This document shows, piece after piece, positions 1 to 8,362 of a DNA stretch of 8,362 bases. Below the pieces are notes generated by a model. The model made no database searches. It saw nothing but the letters and a program-made list of their open reading frames with translations, and had not been told where the DNA came from. Where the stretch lies: contig JAEWSK010000295.1 in assembly GCA_023398345.1 (NCBI GenBank), positions 1 to 8,362 on the forward strand, given 5' to 3'. Position 1 is the stretch's first letter. Each line of letters starts with the position of its first letter. This stretch comes from Armatimonadota bacterium (GTDB lineage Bacteria > Armatimonadota > UBA5829). Made by a program: the position numbers and the translations under genes.

Positions 1-1251
1 TACAATCTTCAGCCCAAGCCCGGCAAGGGGCTACATGCAATGTTCAGCGCACCAATTCAATATATGTATCCAAATACGCAGCTTCCAGCCGTCAATGATG
101 GCTGGTACTCAGCTTGGCTACCGACAAAACTTTACAAGATAGCCCATGCACATTGGGACGACCCTGAATTTACTTGGGTAGTTGAAAATGCGAAATCAAA
201 ACCAATAACAGATAAGATCAAAAGTCTCGATGGGCTTTCGTTTTATGGCTTATTATACGGCTCGGATTTACCTGCAAACCCCAAATTGCCTGTGTTTAAG
301 AGCACTAACTTTTTTAACTTCGGCCTTTGCACGCTGCGCAATGACCGCATGATGCTCACGTTCCATTACGGCAGGTATTTGGGTCACGGCCAACCGGACA
401 AACTCAGCTTCACTCTTTTCGCAAATGATACGCTGTTGTCTGCCGACTACGGCACACCGGGCTATGGCTCAAAAGTATTGGAATGGTATCGCAGCACCGC
501 TGCGCACAATACGGTGCTGGTGGACGGCAATAATCAAGCAAATTCAAAACAACACGCTCTCGATGCATTTTTTGCCGGAAAGTCGGCACAGTTTGCGCAG
601 TGCACGGCTACTGATATATACCCCGGCATATCACAGACACGCAAGATTCTTGTGCTCGGCGGCGCCTGCTTTGTCATAGATAATTTAACATCCAAGACGA
701 AACACGACTTCGATTGGCTGTTTAGATGCAACGGCGATCCGAAAGTGCTTGGGTCGTATGCCGCTGCAGAGCCGACCGCCCCGCCGAGTGAGTATATCAA
801 GCTGGACAGTTCGCACAGCTTCGATGACCTCTATCGAATGACTTGGGAAACGTCGAAATGCAATTTGGCTTTCGGTTTATTTGGCGGCGGCACTGTGAGT
901 TTGGGCAAGTGCCCGGCCGAAAACGATATGAAACACATTTCATTTGTAATGTGTCGCCAGCACGGCAAAGACGCCAGTTTTACCGCAGCATTTGCGCCGA
1001 GCGATAAGAACAAAAAGGCAGTTGTCGAAAAAGTCGACGGCTTGGTCTGGGTAAAATCGGGAAATGAGTCCGTCTATCTCAGCGTAGGCTCGCAATCAAA
1101 CAAAAAGCTTGTAACCGATGCCGAGCTTGCAGCGATTCGCGTTGTAAACGGCAAAGTGGTAGGCGCATTCATATCAAATGGCTCGAAGCTCACCTGGAAA
1201 GGCAAGTCCTTAATCGCAAAGAGCAAAAAAGTGGACTGCGCAGAGATTTAA
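1..1251 (+). CDS. Heparinase II/III-family protein, C-terminal part (5' end outside window)
   Basis: The reading frame is open from base 1 and ends at a TAA at 1249-1251, so the gene begins upstream of the window; the ATG at 40 is only an internal Met. The visible 416 codons match the C-terminal beta-sandwich half of heparinase II/III-like polysaccharide lyases, with the tail of the alpha/alpha toroid at the left. Numbering from that Met, the signature block is GHGQPDKLSF (115-124), then ADYGT (135-139), then WYRSTAAHNTVLVDG (149-163). In Pedobacter heparinase II, as I recall it, the equivalent block supplies a catalytic His and three zinc ligands. Here H116, D136 and H156 are kept, but the ligand between them in the HxH motif is Gln (Q118). 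The family cleaves uronic-acid polysaccharides by elimination and is usually exported; the signal peptide region is not visible. The substrate cannot be told. The gene converges with the heptose operon and need not be related to it. Confidence 0.85.
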   Translation, partial: YNLQPKPGKGLHAMFSAPIQYMYPNTQLPAVNDGWYSAWLPTKLYKIAHAHWDDPEFTWVVENAKSKPITDKIKSLDGLSFYGLLYGSDLPANPKLPVFKSTNFFNFGLCTLRNDRMMLTFHYGRYLGHGQPDKLSFTLFANDTLLSADYGTPGYGSKVLEWYRSTAAHNTVLVDGNNQANSKQHALDAFFAGKSAQFAQCTATDIYPGISQTRKILVLGGACFVIDNLTSKTKHDFDWLFRCNGDPKVLGSYAAAEPTAPPSEYIKLDSSHSFDDLYRMTWETSKCNLAFGLFGGGTVSLGKCPAENDMKHISFVMCRQHGKDASFTAAFAPSDKNKKAVVEKVDGLVWVKSGNESVYLSVGSQSNKKLVTDAELAAIRVVNGKVVGAFISNGSKLTWKGKSLIAKSKKVDCAEI

Positions 1252-1303
1252 GTTCGGGGCTTGACCTCACCAGAGACTTAGTTTCATTGACATTCAGACT
1301 TTT

Positions 1304-1340
1304 TAAAATGGCATCCCCCAAATTGGGGGATGCCATTTTA
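1304..1340. terminator. Bidirectional terminator between convergent genes
   Basis: This is a perfect inverted repeat: 18 bases (1304-1321) pair with 1323-1340 around a single central A, so the real loop is a few bases of the AAATT centre. The GC-rich core is GGCATCCCCC with GGGGGATGCC, flanked by AAAA on the left and TTTT on the right, giving a short U-run after the stem on either strand. It lies 52 bases after the heparinase-like stop and 82 bases after the gmhB stop, where a shared terminator for convergent genes is expected. The U-tracts are short (4-5), so efficiency is uncertain. Confidence 0.8.
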
Positions 1341-1382
1341 CGCATACGGGGTAATGTGAACTGAGTACCCAGCAGGGTTAAA

Positions 1383-1395
1383 GGGGCAGCACCCC
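1383..1395 (-). terminator. Small GC hairpin downstream of gmhB (weak candidate terminator)
   Basis: On the minus strand GGGG-TGCTG-CCCC is followed by TTTAA, 27 bases after the gmhB stop. The stem is only 4 bp with a 3-base U-run. It may assist the larger repeat at 1304-1340 but is weak alone and could be chance. Confidence 0.25.
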
Positions 1396-1422
1396 AATAG
1401 AAGTTAAAAAACGCCAGTAGAA

Positions 1423-1971
1423 CTAGGAGCGAATTTTCCGCGAAGTGATCCACTCAGACGCCTCGGCAAGCGTATCTGCAACAAAGTCGGGGCTGCACGC
1501 GAGATTTTCGACATCATCCCTATTTATCTTGCCGGTCAAAACCAAAACAGTTCTGCAGCCTGCCGCGTTGCCCGCAACAATATCGCGCTCGGAATCGCCT
1601 ACCATCACCGATTCGCCCAGATCAATTCCATGCTCATTTGCTGCCTGCAAAATCAGCCCCGGCTCAGGCTTGCGGCATGCGCATTTTTCAGAGGCGAGAT
1701 GGCGGCAGTAGTAGAAGCCCGAAATTTTACCTCCCACTTTTTCAACGCTGCGCACAATCTCACTTTGAATAGAAATAAGATCGCTTTCCGCAATGATGCC
1801 TTTTGCAACTCCCTGCTGGTTGGATATGACAAACACCTGCAATCCCGAATCATTGATTTGGCGGATTGCTCCGGGGACAAATGGGTATATGCTTAGCTCA
1901 TCTGTATTTTTGACGTAGTCATCCCGGTCGGCGTTTATCACTCCGTCCCGGTCGAGAAAAACGGCGTTCAA
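1423..1971 (-). CDS. gmhB: D-glycero-D-manno-heptose 1,7-bisphosphate 7-phosphatase (HAD family)
   Basis: The 182-residue protein removes the 7-phosphate from heptose 1,7-bisphosphate, giving heptose 1-phosphate for nucleotide activation, in the cytoplasm. HAD motif I is FLDRDGVIN with D7 (nucleophile) and D9; motif II is ISNQQG (S50); K101 sits in CRKPEPG; motif IV is GDSERD with D126 and D130. A structural zinc site typical of GmhB and the HisB N-domain is present as C89, H91, C97 and C99. The loop between the two ligand pairs is shorter than in E. coli GmhB, as I recall that sequence. The start is TTG at 1971: AAAGGAG (1980-1986) lies 8 bases upstream and no ATG occurs in frame between the gmhA stop and this point. 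It is the last gene of the operon, 28 bases after gmhA, just after a hairpin plus U7 that could attenuate it. Beside hddA, the alpha-anomer substrate is likely (inference). HisB-type histidinol-phosphatase is the main alternative but does not fit the neighbours. Confidence 0.9.
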   Translation of the reverse strand: MNAVFLDRDGVINADRDDYVKNTDELSIYPFVPGAIRQINDSGLQVFVISNQQGVAKGIIAESDLISIQSEIVRSVEKVGGKISGFYYCRHLASEKCACRKPEPGLILQAANEHGIDLGESVMVGDSERDIVAGNAAGCRTVLVLTGKINRDDVENLACSPDFVADTLAEASEWITSRKIRS

Positions 1972-1979
1972 ACAGTAGG

Positions 1980-1986
1980 CTCCTTT
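1980..1986 (-). promoter_or_regulatory. Ribosome binding site deciding the TTG start of gmhB
   Basis: AAAGGAG on the minus strand ends 8 bases before the TTG at 1971, an ideal distance. No ATG in frame precedes it, so the TTG start is well supported. Confidence 0.7.
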
Positions 1987-2010
1987 AAAAAAATCGCGCT
2001 TAATACGCGA
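1987..2010 (-). terminator. Terminator-like hairpin with U7 at the gmhA-gmhB junction (possible attenuator)
   Basis: On the minus strand TCGCG (2010-2006) and CGCGA (1998-1994) can pair around a 7-base loop and are followed at once by TTTTTTT (1993-1987). The gmhA stop codon (2002-2000) lies in the loop, and the gmhB ribosome binding site starts right after the T-run. The stem is only 5 bp, so it would at most partly end transcription; translating ribosomes finishing gmhA would disrupt it. An RNA role is inferred, not shown. Confidence 0.35.
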
Positions 2011-2548
2011 GACAGGTCATCAGCAGATGGCCCAGCACCAAGTGCACATCCTCAATGCGCTGCATATTATCGCTCGAGACTACAATGCACTTTTGGGCTA
2101 TTTGCGCAAGTTTGCCGCCAGAAAAACCGGTCCAGCCGATAGTGATTGCGCCCATAGAGTTTGCCTTCTCGACTGCTTTAATGACATTTGGCGAATTGCC
2201 GCTGCCGCTGATTGCAATGACGACGTCTCCCGGTTCCAAAAAGCTGTCAAGCTGCTCGGCAAATATGCAGTCATAGCCGCTGTCATTTGCCCAGGCGCAT
2301 ATTAGAGGTGTGGCATCGGTAAGCCCCATCACTTTGAATCTTTTGCCTGTATTTTCCTTGACGCCCTTTTGCAGATCTTCGGCGACATGGCTAGCAGTTG
2401 CCGCACTTCCGCCGTTTCCAAAAAGAAAAACTTGACGCCCTTCGTCATGCGCAGCTTTCAGCGTATCCACCATGTCTTGGATCTTATCTTCCGGCAGTTC
2501 GCCAATAGCTTTGCACACCAGGTCGAGGTATTCACTAATCTTTGACAT
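2000..2548 (-). CDS. gmhA: Sedoheptulose 7-phosphate isomerase (phosphoheptose isomerase, SIS domain)
   Basis: The 182-residue cytoplasmic enzyme converts D-sedoheptulose 7-phosphate to D-glycero-D-manno-heptose 7-phosphate, the first committed step of bacterial heptose synthesis. It is a single SIS domain: FGNGGSAATASH (43-54) is the phosphosugar-binding loop, AISGSGNSPN (112-121) the second binding loop. H54 and D58 sit where GmhA has a metal-binding His and a catalytic acid (Glu in E. coli type, Asp here). E166 and H174 in IEDVHLVLGH occupy the C-terminal Gln and His positions of the E. coli type. As I recall, the D58 and E166 replacements are usual in the subgroup found beside hddA rather than defects. 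The start is ATG at 2548, 8 bases after the hddA stop; its AGAAGG-like binding site overlaps the end of hddA, which suggests coupled translation. Length is close to the family's usual 185-200. Confidence 0.92.
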   Translation of the reverse strand: MSKISEYLDLVCKAIGELPEDKIQDMVDTLKAAHDEGRQVFLFGNGGSAATASHVAEDLQKGVKENTGKRFKVMGLTDATPLICAWANDSGYDCIFAEQLDSFLEPGDVVIAISGSGNSPNVIKAVEKANSMGAITIGWTGFSGGKLAQIAQKCIVVSSDNMQRIEDVHLVLGHLLMTCLAY

Positions 2549-2556
2549 TGGTTTGC

Positions 2557-3534
2557 CTACCTTCTCACATTAAAAATGACTTTCGAGCCGTCGCGTTCTA
2601 GTCGGATCTGCAATTCGCGAAGGTGGGAAAGGCGTTTGCGGACAGCCGCGCGGTTTTCGGGCGGCGTGCAGACAAGGAAAAAGCCTCCGCCACCTGCGCC
2701 AGTAACTTTTCCGCCCAGCGCACCCGCCGACATCGCCGCGTCATAAAGCTCATCAATTGCGGGATTGGATATGCCGCTGGCGAGTTGCTTCTTTTTAAGC
2801 CAACCTTCGCGCAGCGTTTGGCCGACTGACGCAACGGCTCCAAGTCTGAGCTGACGTGCGAGATCGTCGGCTTGGTCTCTCATCGAAGTGAGCAGTGCCA
2901 TCTTGCTTTCGATATTATTCTTCTGCTCAGTCAATACGCCGCTGGCTTTGCGCGTAACGCCTGTGTAAAACAACAGCAGACTCTCAGTGAGGCGCTGCTT
3001 TGCTCCGGTATCGAGATCAATAGGAGTCACCTCAACGGCCTCGCCCGGAAGAAACTTTATATATTTAAGACAACCATATGCGGCAATATATTGATCTTGT
3101 TTGCCAATGGGCTTGCCCAGTACATTGATCTCTATCTGGCATGCCTGTTGAGCAAGCACTTCAGCGGGAACAATTTCACCTCTGTGGGCATAAAGCGCTT
3201 GCAAAAGCCCGACTGTGACAGTGCTGGATGAACCCAACCCTGATCCTTCGGACGGAATGTCGGCCATTGTTGAAATTTCCAGGCCATGATCGATTCCAAC
3301 CATGCGCATCGCCTCTCTGGCAAGCTCATGTTGAATATCGTCGACTTTTTCAACCATCTCAGTGCGGGTGTAACCGATACGTATCTTTTCATCGAAGCGC
3401 TCTTTGACAACAACGTAGATGTACTTGTCAATCGCTGTAGATACGACAGCTCCATAATCGCGGTCGTAGAAGCCCTTGAAATCCGTACCACCGCCCGCGA
3501 AGCTTATCCTTAAGGGGGTCTGGGTGATAATCAA
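2557..3534 (-). CDS. hddA: D-glycero-alpha-D-manno-heptose 7-phosphate kinase (GHMP kinase)
   Basis: The 325-residue enzyme uses ATP to phosphorylate C1 of D-glycero-D-manno-heptose 7-phosphate, giving the alpha-1,7-bisphosphate that leads to GDP-heptose. All three GHMP motifs are intact: PLRISFAGGGTDF (7-19), the ATP loop IPSEGSGLGSSS (93-104), and GKVTGAGGGGFF (275-286). GKQDQY (144-149) carries the likely catalytic Asp (D147). Length matches known HddA. The start is TTG at 3534: AGGAGG (3545-3550) lies 10 bases upstream, the protein then begins MIITQTPLRIS as family members do, and an in-frame TAG at 3538-3540 excludes an earlier start. It is the first gene of the operon, with its own promoter about 30 bases upstream. 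The partner guanylyltransferase HddC is not in the window. A GHMP kinase for another sugar such as L-fucose is possible in principle, but gmhA and gmhB beside it argue strongly for heptose. Confidence 0.9.
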   Translation of the reverse strand: MIITQTPLRISFAGGGTDFKGFYDRDYGAVVSTAIDKYIYVVVKERFDEKIRIGYTRTEMVEKVDDIQHELAREAMRMVGIDHGLEISTMADIPSEGSGLGSSSTVTVGLLQALYAHRGEIVPAEVLAQQACQIEINVLGKPIGKQDQYIAAYGCLKYIKFLPGEAVEVTPIDLDTGAKQRLTESLLLFYTGVTRKASGVLTEQKNNIESKMALLTSMRDQADDLARQLRLGAVASVGQTLREGWLKKKQLASGISNPAIDELYDAAMSAGALGGKVTGAGGGGFFLVCTPPENRAAVRKRLSHLRELQIRLERDGSKVIFNVRR

Positions 3535-3544
3535 AGCCTAAAAT

Positions 3545-3550
3545 CCTCCT
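3545..3550 (-). promoter_or_regulatory. Ribosome binding site deciding the TTG start of hddA
   Basis: AGGAGG on the minus strand, 10 bases before TTG at 3534, complements the anti-SD CCTCC at the end of the 16S gene in this window. With the in-frame TAG between it and any upstream ATG, it fixes the non-ATG start. Confidence 0.75.
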
Positions 3551-3566
3551 GATGACATACAAATGT

Positions 3567-3595
3567 ATTCTACCATATGCAGGAGGGTGTCTCAA
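3567..3595 (-). promoter_or_regulatory. Sigma70-type promoter of hddA-gmhA-gmhB
   Basis: On the minus strand TTGAGA (3595-3590) and TAGAAT (3572-3567) are separated by exactly 17 bases, and TGG just before the -10 hexamer makes an extended -10. Transcription would start near 3560, giving a leader of about 26 bases that contains the hddA AGGAGG site. This is the best promoter match in the gap between 5S and hddA. No operator-like repeat is evident around it. Confidence 0.75.
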
Positions 3596-3663
3596 GAAAA
3601 TGTAATAGGCCCGCGCCATATTTATAAAAACTGCGCTCATTACGCAACATATCAAATGCAGCA

Positions 3664-3691
3664 AGGGCCGGCTTCTTGCGAAGTCGGCCCT
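3664..3691 (-). terminator. Strong hairpin after the 5S gene (possible rRNA operon terminator)
   Basis: Minus-strand AGGGCCGACTTC and GAAGCCGGCCCT pair with one A-C mismatch around a GCAA loop, 10 bases after the 5S 3' end. The stem is strong, but no U-run follows it (TGCTGCATTTG), so it is not a textbook intrinsic terminator. A short U-rich stretch (TTTTGTTT) lies between the 5S end and this hairpin. It may be a factor-dependent terminator, or a block to 3' exonucleases. Confidence 0.45.
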
Positions 3692-3700
3692 ATAAACAAA

Positions 3701-3817
3701 ACCTGGCGACGACCTATTTTCCCGGGGCCTTGCGCCCAAGTATCGTCGGCCCTGGTGGGCTTAACTACCGTGTTCGGAATGGGAACGGGTGGACCCCCAC
3801 CGGTATGATCACCAGGA
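3701..3817 (-). rRNA. rrf: 5S ribosomal RNA
   Basis: About 117 nt, with typical bacterial 5S core text such as CCATTCCGAACACGG and GTTAAGCCCACC on the minus strand. The ends are set by the terminal helix: CCTGGTG (3816-3810) pairs with CGCCAGG (3708-3702). It is the last gene of the rRNA operon, about 160 bases after 23S. Both ends could be off by one or two bases. Confidence 0.95.
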
Positions 3818-3976
3818 AATCTTATTCAAATGTCAAATACAAAAAATCAAAAGTTAAGTATCCAAAAAATCGCTTTTTTGAAAAACTTACTTTGGAGATT
3901 TTAACTTGTCAGTGTCCATTGTCAGATAAATACAGTAGTGAGTGCGCTTACGTGTCTTAAGGCTTAATATTGCAAA
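3818..3976 (-). other. 23S-5S spacer with 3' half of the pre-23S processing stem
   Basis: This 159-base AT-rich spacer has no gene. Bases 3928-3962 are complementary to 7038-7073 on the other side of 23S. Nearer the 5S, A/T runs allow a weak hairpin (minus-strand CAAAAAA with TTTTTTG around GCGA), probably of no importance. No tRNA was seen. Confidence 0.8.
3928..3962 (-). promoter_or_regulatory. Pre-23S processing stem, 3' strand
   Basis: Pairs with 7038-7073. The core is a perfect 13-bp match (minus-strand GCGCACTCACTAC here against GTAGTGAGTGCGC there), extended by an AAATA-type match on one side with one G-U pair, and by an imperfect stretch ending in a 6-bp match, TTAAGG here on the plus strand. 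Such stems around 23S are the normal RNase III-type cleavage sites. Confidence 0.8.
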
Positions 3977-6957
<2,981 letters not shown>

Positions 6958-7037
6958 ACCTTTATATAGTCGCAAAGCCAAAGCTATAAAATCATCGTCC
7001 GAAGACAATAAACTTTAACAAAGGCTCACGACGGGTT

Positions 7038-7073
7038 CCTTAAAACTACGCATGCGCACTCACTACTATATTT
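7038..7073 (-). promoter_or_regulatory. Pre-23S processing stem, 5' strand
   Basis: Complementary to 3928-3962 across the 23S gene. It lies about 80-115 bases before the mature 23S 5' end, against about 15-50 bases after the 3' end for its partner, so extra 5' trimming is expected. Confidence 0.8.
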
Positions 7074-7169
7074 AACTGGAAATGAACAACATTCGCGCTC
7101 AGAAGAACGCCCGCAGCAATACTCTGTCGCTTGCGGAAAATGTATAGCACCCAACTAGACACAAAGAGA

Positions 7170-7190
7170 GGGAAGACAGTCTGTCTTCCC
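7170..7190 (-). repeat. Perfect 10-bp hairpin in the rRNA spacer
   Basis: Minus-strand GGGAAGACAG and CTGTCTTCCC flank a single A, so the realistic form is about an 8-bp stem with a 5-base loop. TCTCTTTGTG follows on the transcribed strand, giving a terminator-like look without a clean U-run. Premature termination here is unlikely in an antiterminated rRNA operon; a processing or folding role is more plausible. Confidence 0.6.
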
Positions 7191-7270
7191 CCCAATAGGT
7201 TCAACATTCTGTCTAAAACCACTATTTGTTTATATGCACGCTCAAATTCATAAGCATTGGCAAAGATGAG

Positions 7271-7293
7271 TGCTCCTTAAAAACTGAATAGTG
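7271..7293 (-). promoter_or_regulatory. Probable 3' half of the pre-16S processing stem
   Basis: The plus strand here contains CCTTAAAAACTGAATAGTG, which resembles the box found before 16S or 23S in Firmicutes rRNA operons, but it lies on the strand opposite to the rRNA. That is what a sequence pairing with a matching leader box before 16S would look like. The partner would lie beyond the right edge of the window, so this is inference. Confidence 0.35.
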
Positions 7294-7340
7294 TAAGCAA
7301 TACAAATGAGACCGACCTGGATTAGGGGTTGTAACCAAAA

Positions 7341-7350
7341 TGCAAGAGCA
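7341..7350 (-). promoter_or_regulatory. boxA-like antitermination element
   Basis: Minus-strand TGCTCTTGCA resembles the rRNA boxA consensus TGCTCTTTA, in the right orientation, about 36-45 bases after the 16S 3' end, a usual location for Nus-factor loading. One core base differs and no clear boxB stem precedes it. Confidence 0.4.
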
Positions 7351-7379
7351 AGCTCCGGCACTTGGCCAACCAGCTAAAT

Positions 7380-8362
<983 letters not shown>

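Noticed and set aside
534..1013. Minus-strand frames opposite the heparinase-like gene
   Set aside because: They are shadows of a clear family member and show no domain likeness.
3538..3558. Six-codon frame ATG...TAG (MSSGGF) just before hddA
   Set aside because: It has no binding site of its own, its ATG lies at or next to the predicted transcript start, and it simply contains the hddA AGGAGG. A leader peptide role has no support.
3428..3739. 103-codon minus-strand frame running from the 5S gene into hddA
   Set aside because: It crosses the post-5S hairpin and the hddA promoter and overlaps hddA in another frame; the GHMP kinase is clearly the real product.
3831..3836. Minus-strand TTGACA before the 5S gene as a promoter
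   Set aside because: No -10 hexamer follows at 16-18 bases; the downstream text is the start of 5S.
7014..7022. CTTTAACAA as a second boxA
   Set aside because: It reads on the plus strand, opposite to rRNA transcription.
7198..7205. GGTTCAAC as the T-loop of a spacer tRNA
   Set aside because: The flanking bases do not form a T-stem, acceptor stem or anticodon arm on either strand.

Overview
The window reads as bacterial chromosome, probably from an uncultured lineage. Three blocks are visible: the 3' end of a plus-strand heparinase II/III-like gene (1-1251), a minus-strand heptose operon hddA-gmhA-gmhB (3534 down to 1423), and a minus-strand ribosomal RNA operon in the order 16S-23S-5S (8362 down to 3701). 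The 16S gene runs off the right edge, so only the part from about E. coli position 563 to the 3' end is visible. The phylum cannot be fixed by eye. The 16S and 23S carry signatures unlike Proteobacteria or Firmicutes, and the gene content (heparinase-like lyase, GDP-heptose type genes) would fit Armatimonadota or another poorly sampled phylum. That is a guess, not a result.

Layout. The heparinase-like gene and the heptose operon converge on a shared 171-base gap holding a perfect 18-bp inverted repeat, the likely bidirectional terminator. The heptose operon is transcribed leftward from a well-formed sigma70-type promoter (TTGAGA, 17-bp spacer, TAGAAT with a TG extension) in the 166-base gap between the 5S gene and hddA. 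Its three genes are tightly spaced (8 and 28 bases). They encode three of the four enzymes of the GDP-D-glycero-alpha-D-manno-heptose route: the isomerase GmhA, the 7-phosphate kinase HddA and the bisphosphate phosphatase GmhB. The fourth enzyme, the guanylyltransferase HddC, is not in the window. This sugar is used in S-layer glycans, capsules or other surface polymers in the organisms where it has been studied.

The rRNA operon has a 16S-23S spacer of about 430 bases with no recognisable tRNA gene. It contains a boxA-like element and a strong hairpin. The sequences flanking 23S are complementary over about 35 bases and should form the pre-23S processing stem. The 23S (about 2980 nt, no intron or large insertion seen) and 5S look normal and functional.

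Most unusual points: (1) a dense cluster of substitutions in the normally near-invariant 16S h28-h31 region, several of them not compensated in the pairing strand; (2) a 16S base change that breaks the match to the widely used 806R primer; (3) replacement by Gln of a His that should be a metal ligand in the heparinase-like protein. No mobile element, CRISPR array or clearly new multi-gene system was found.
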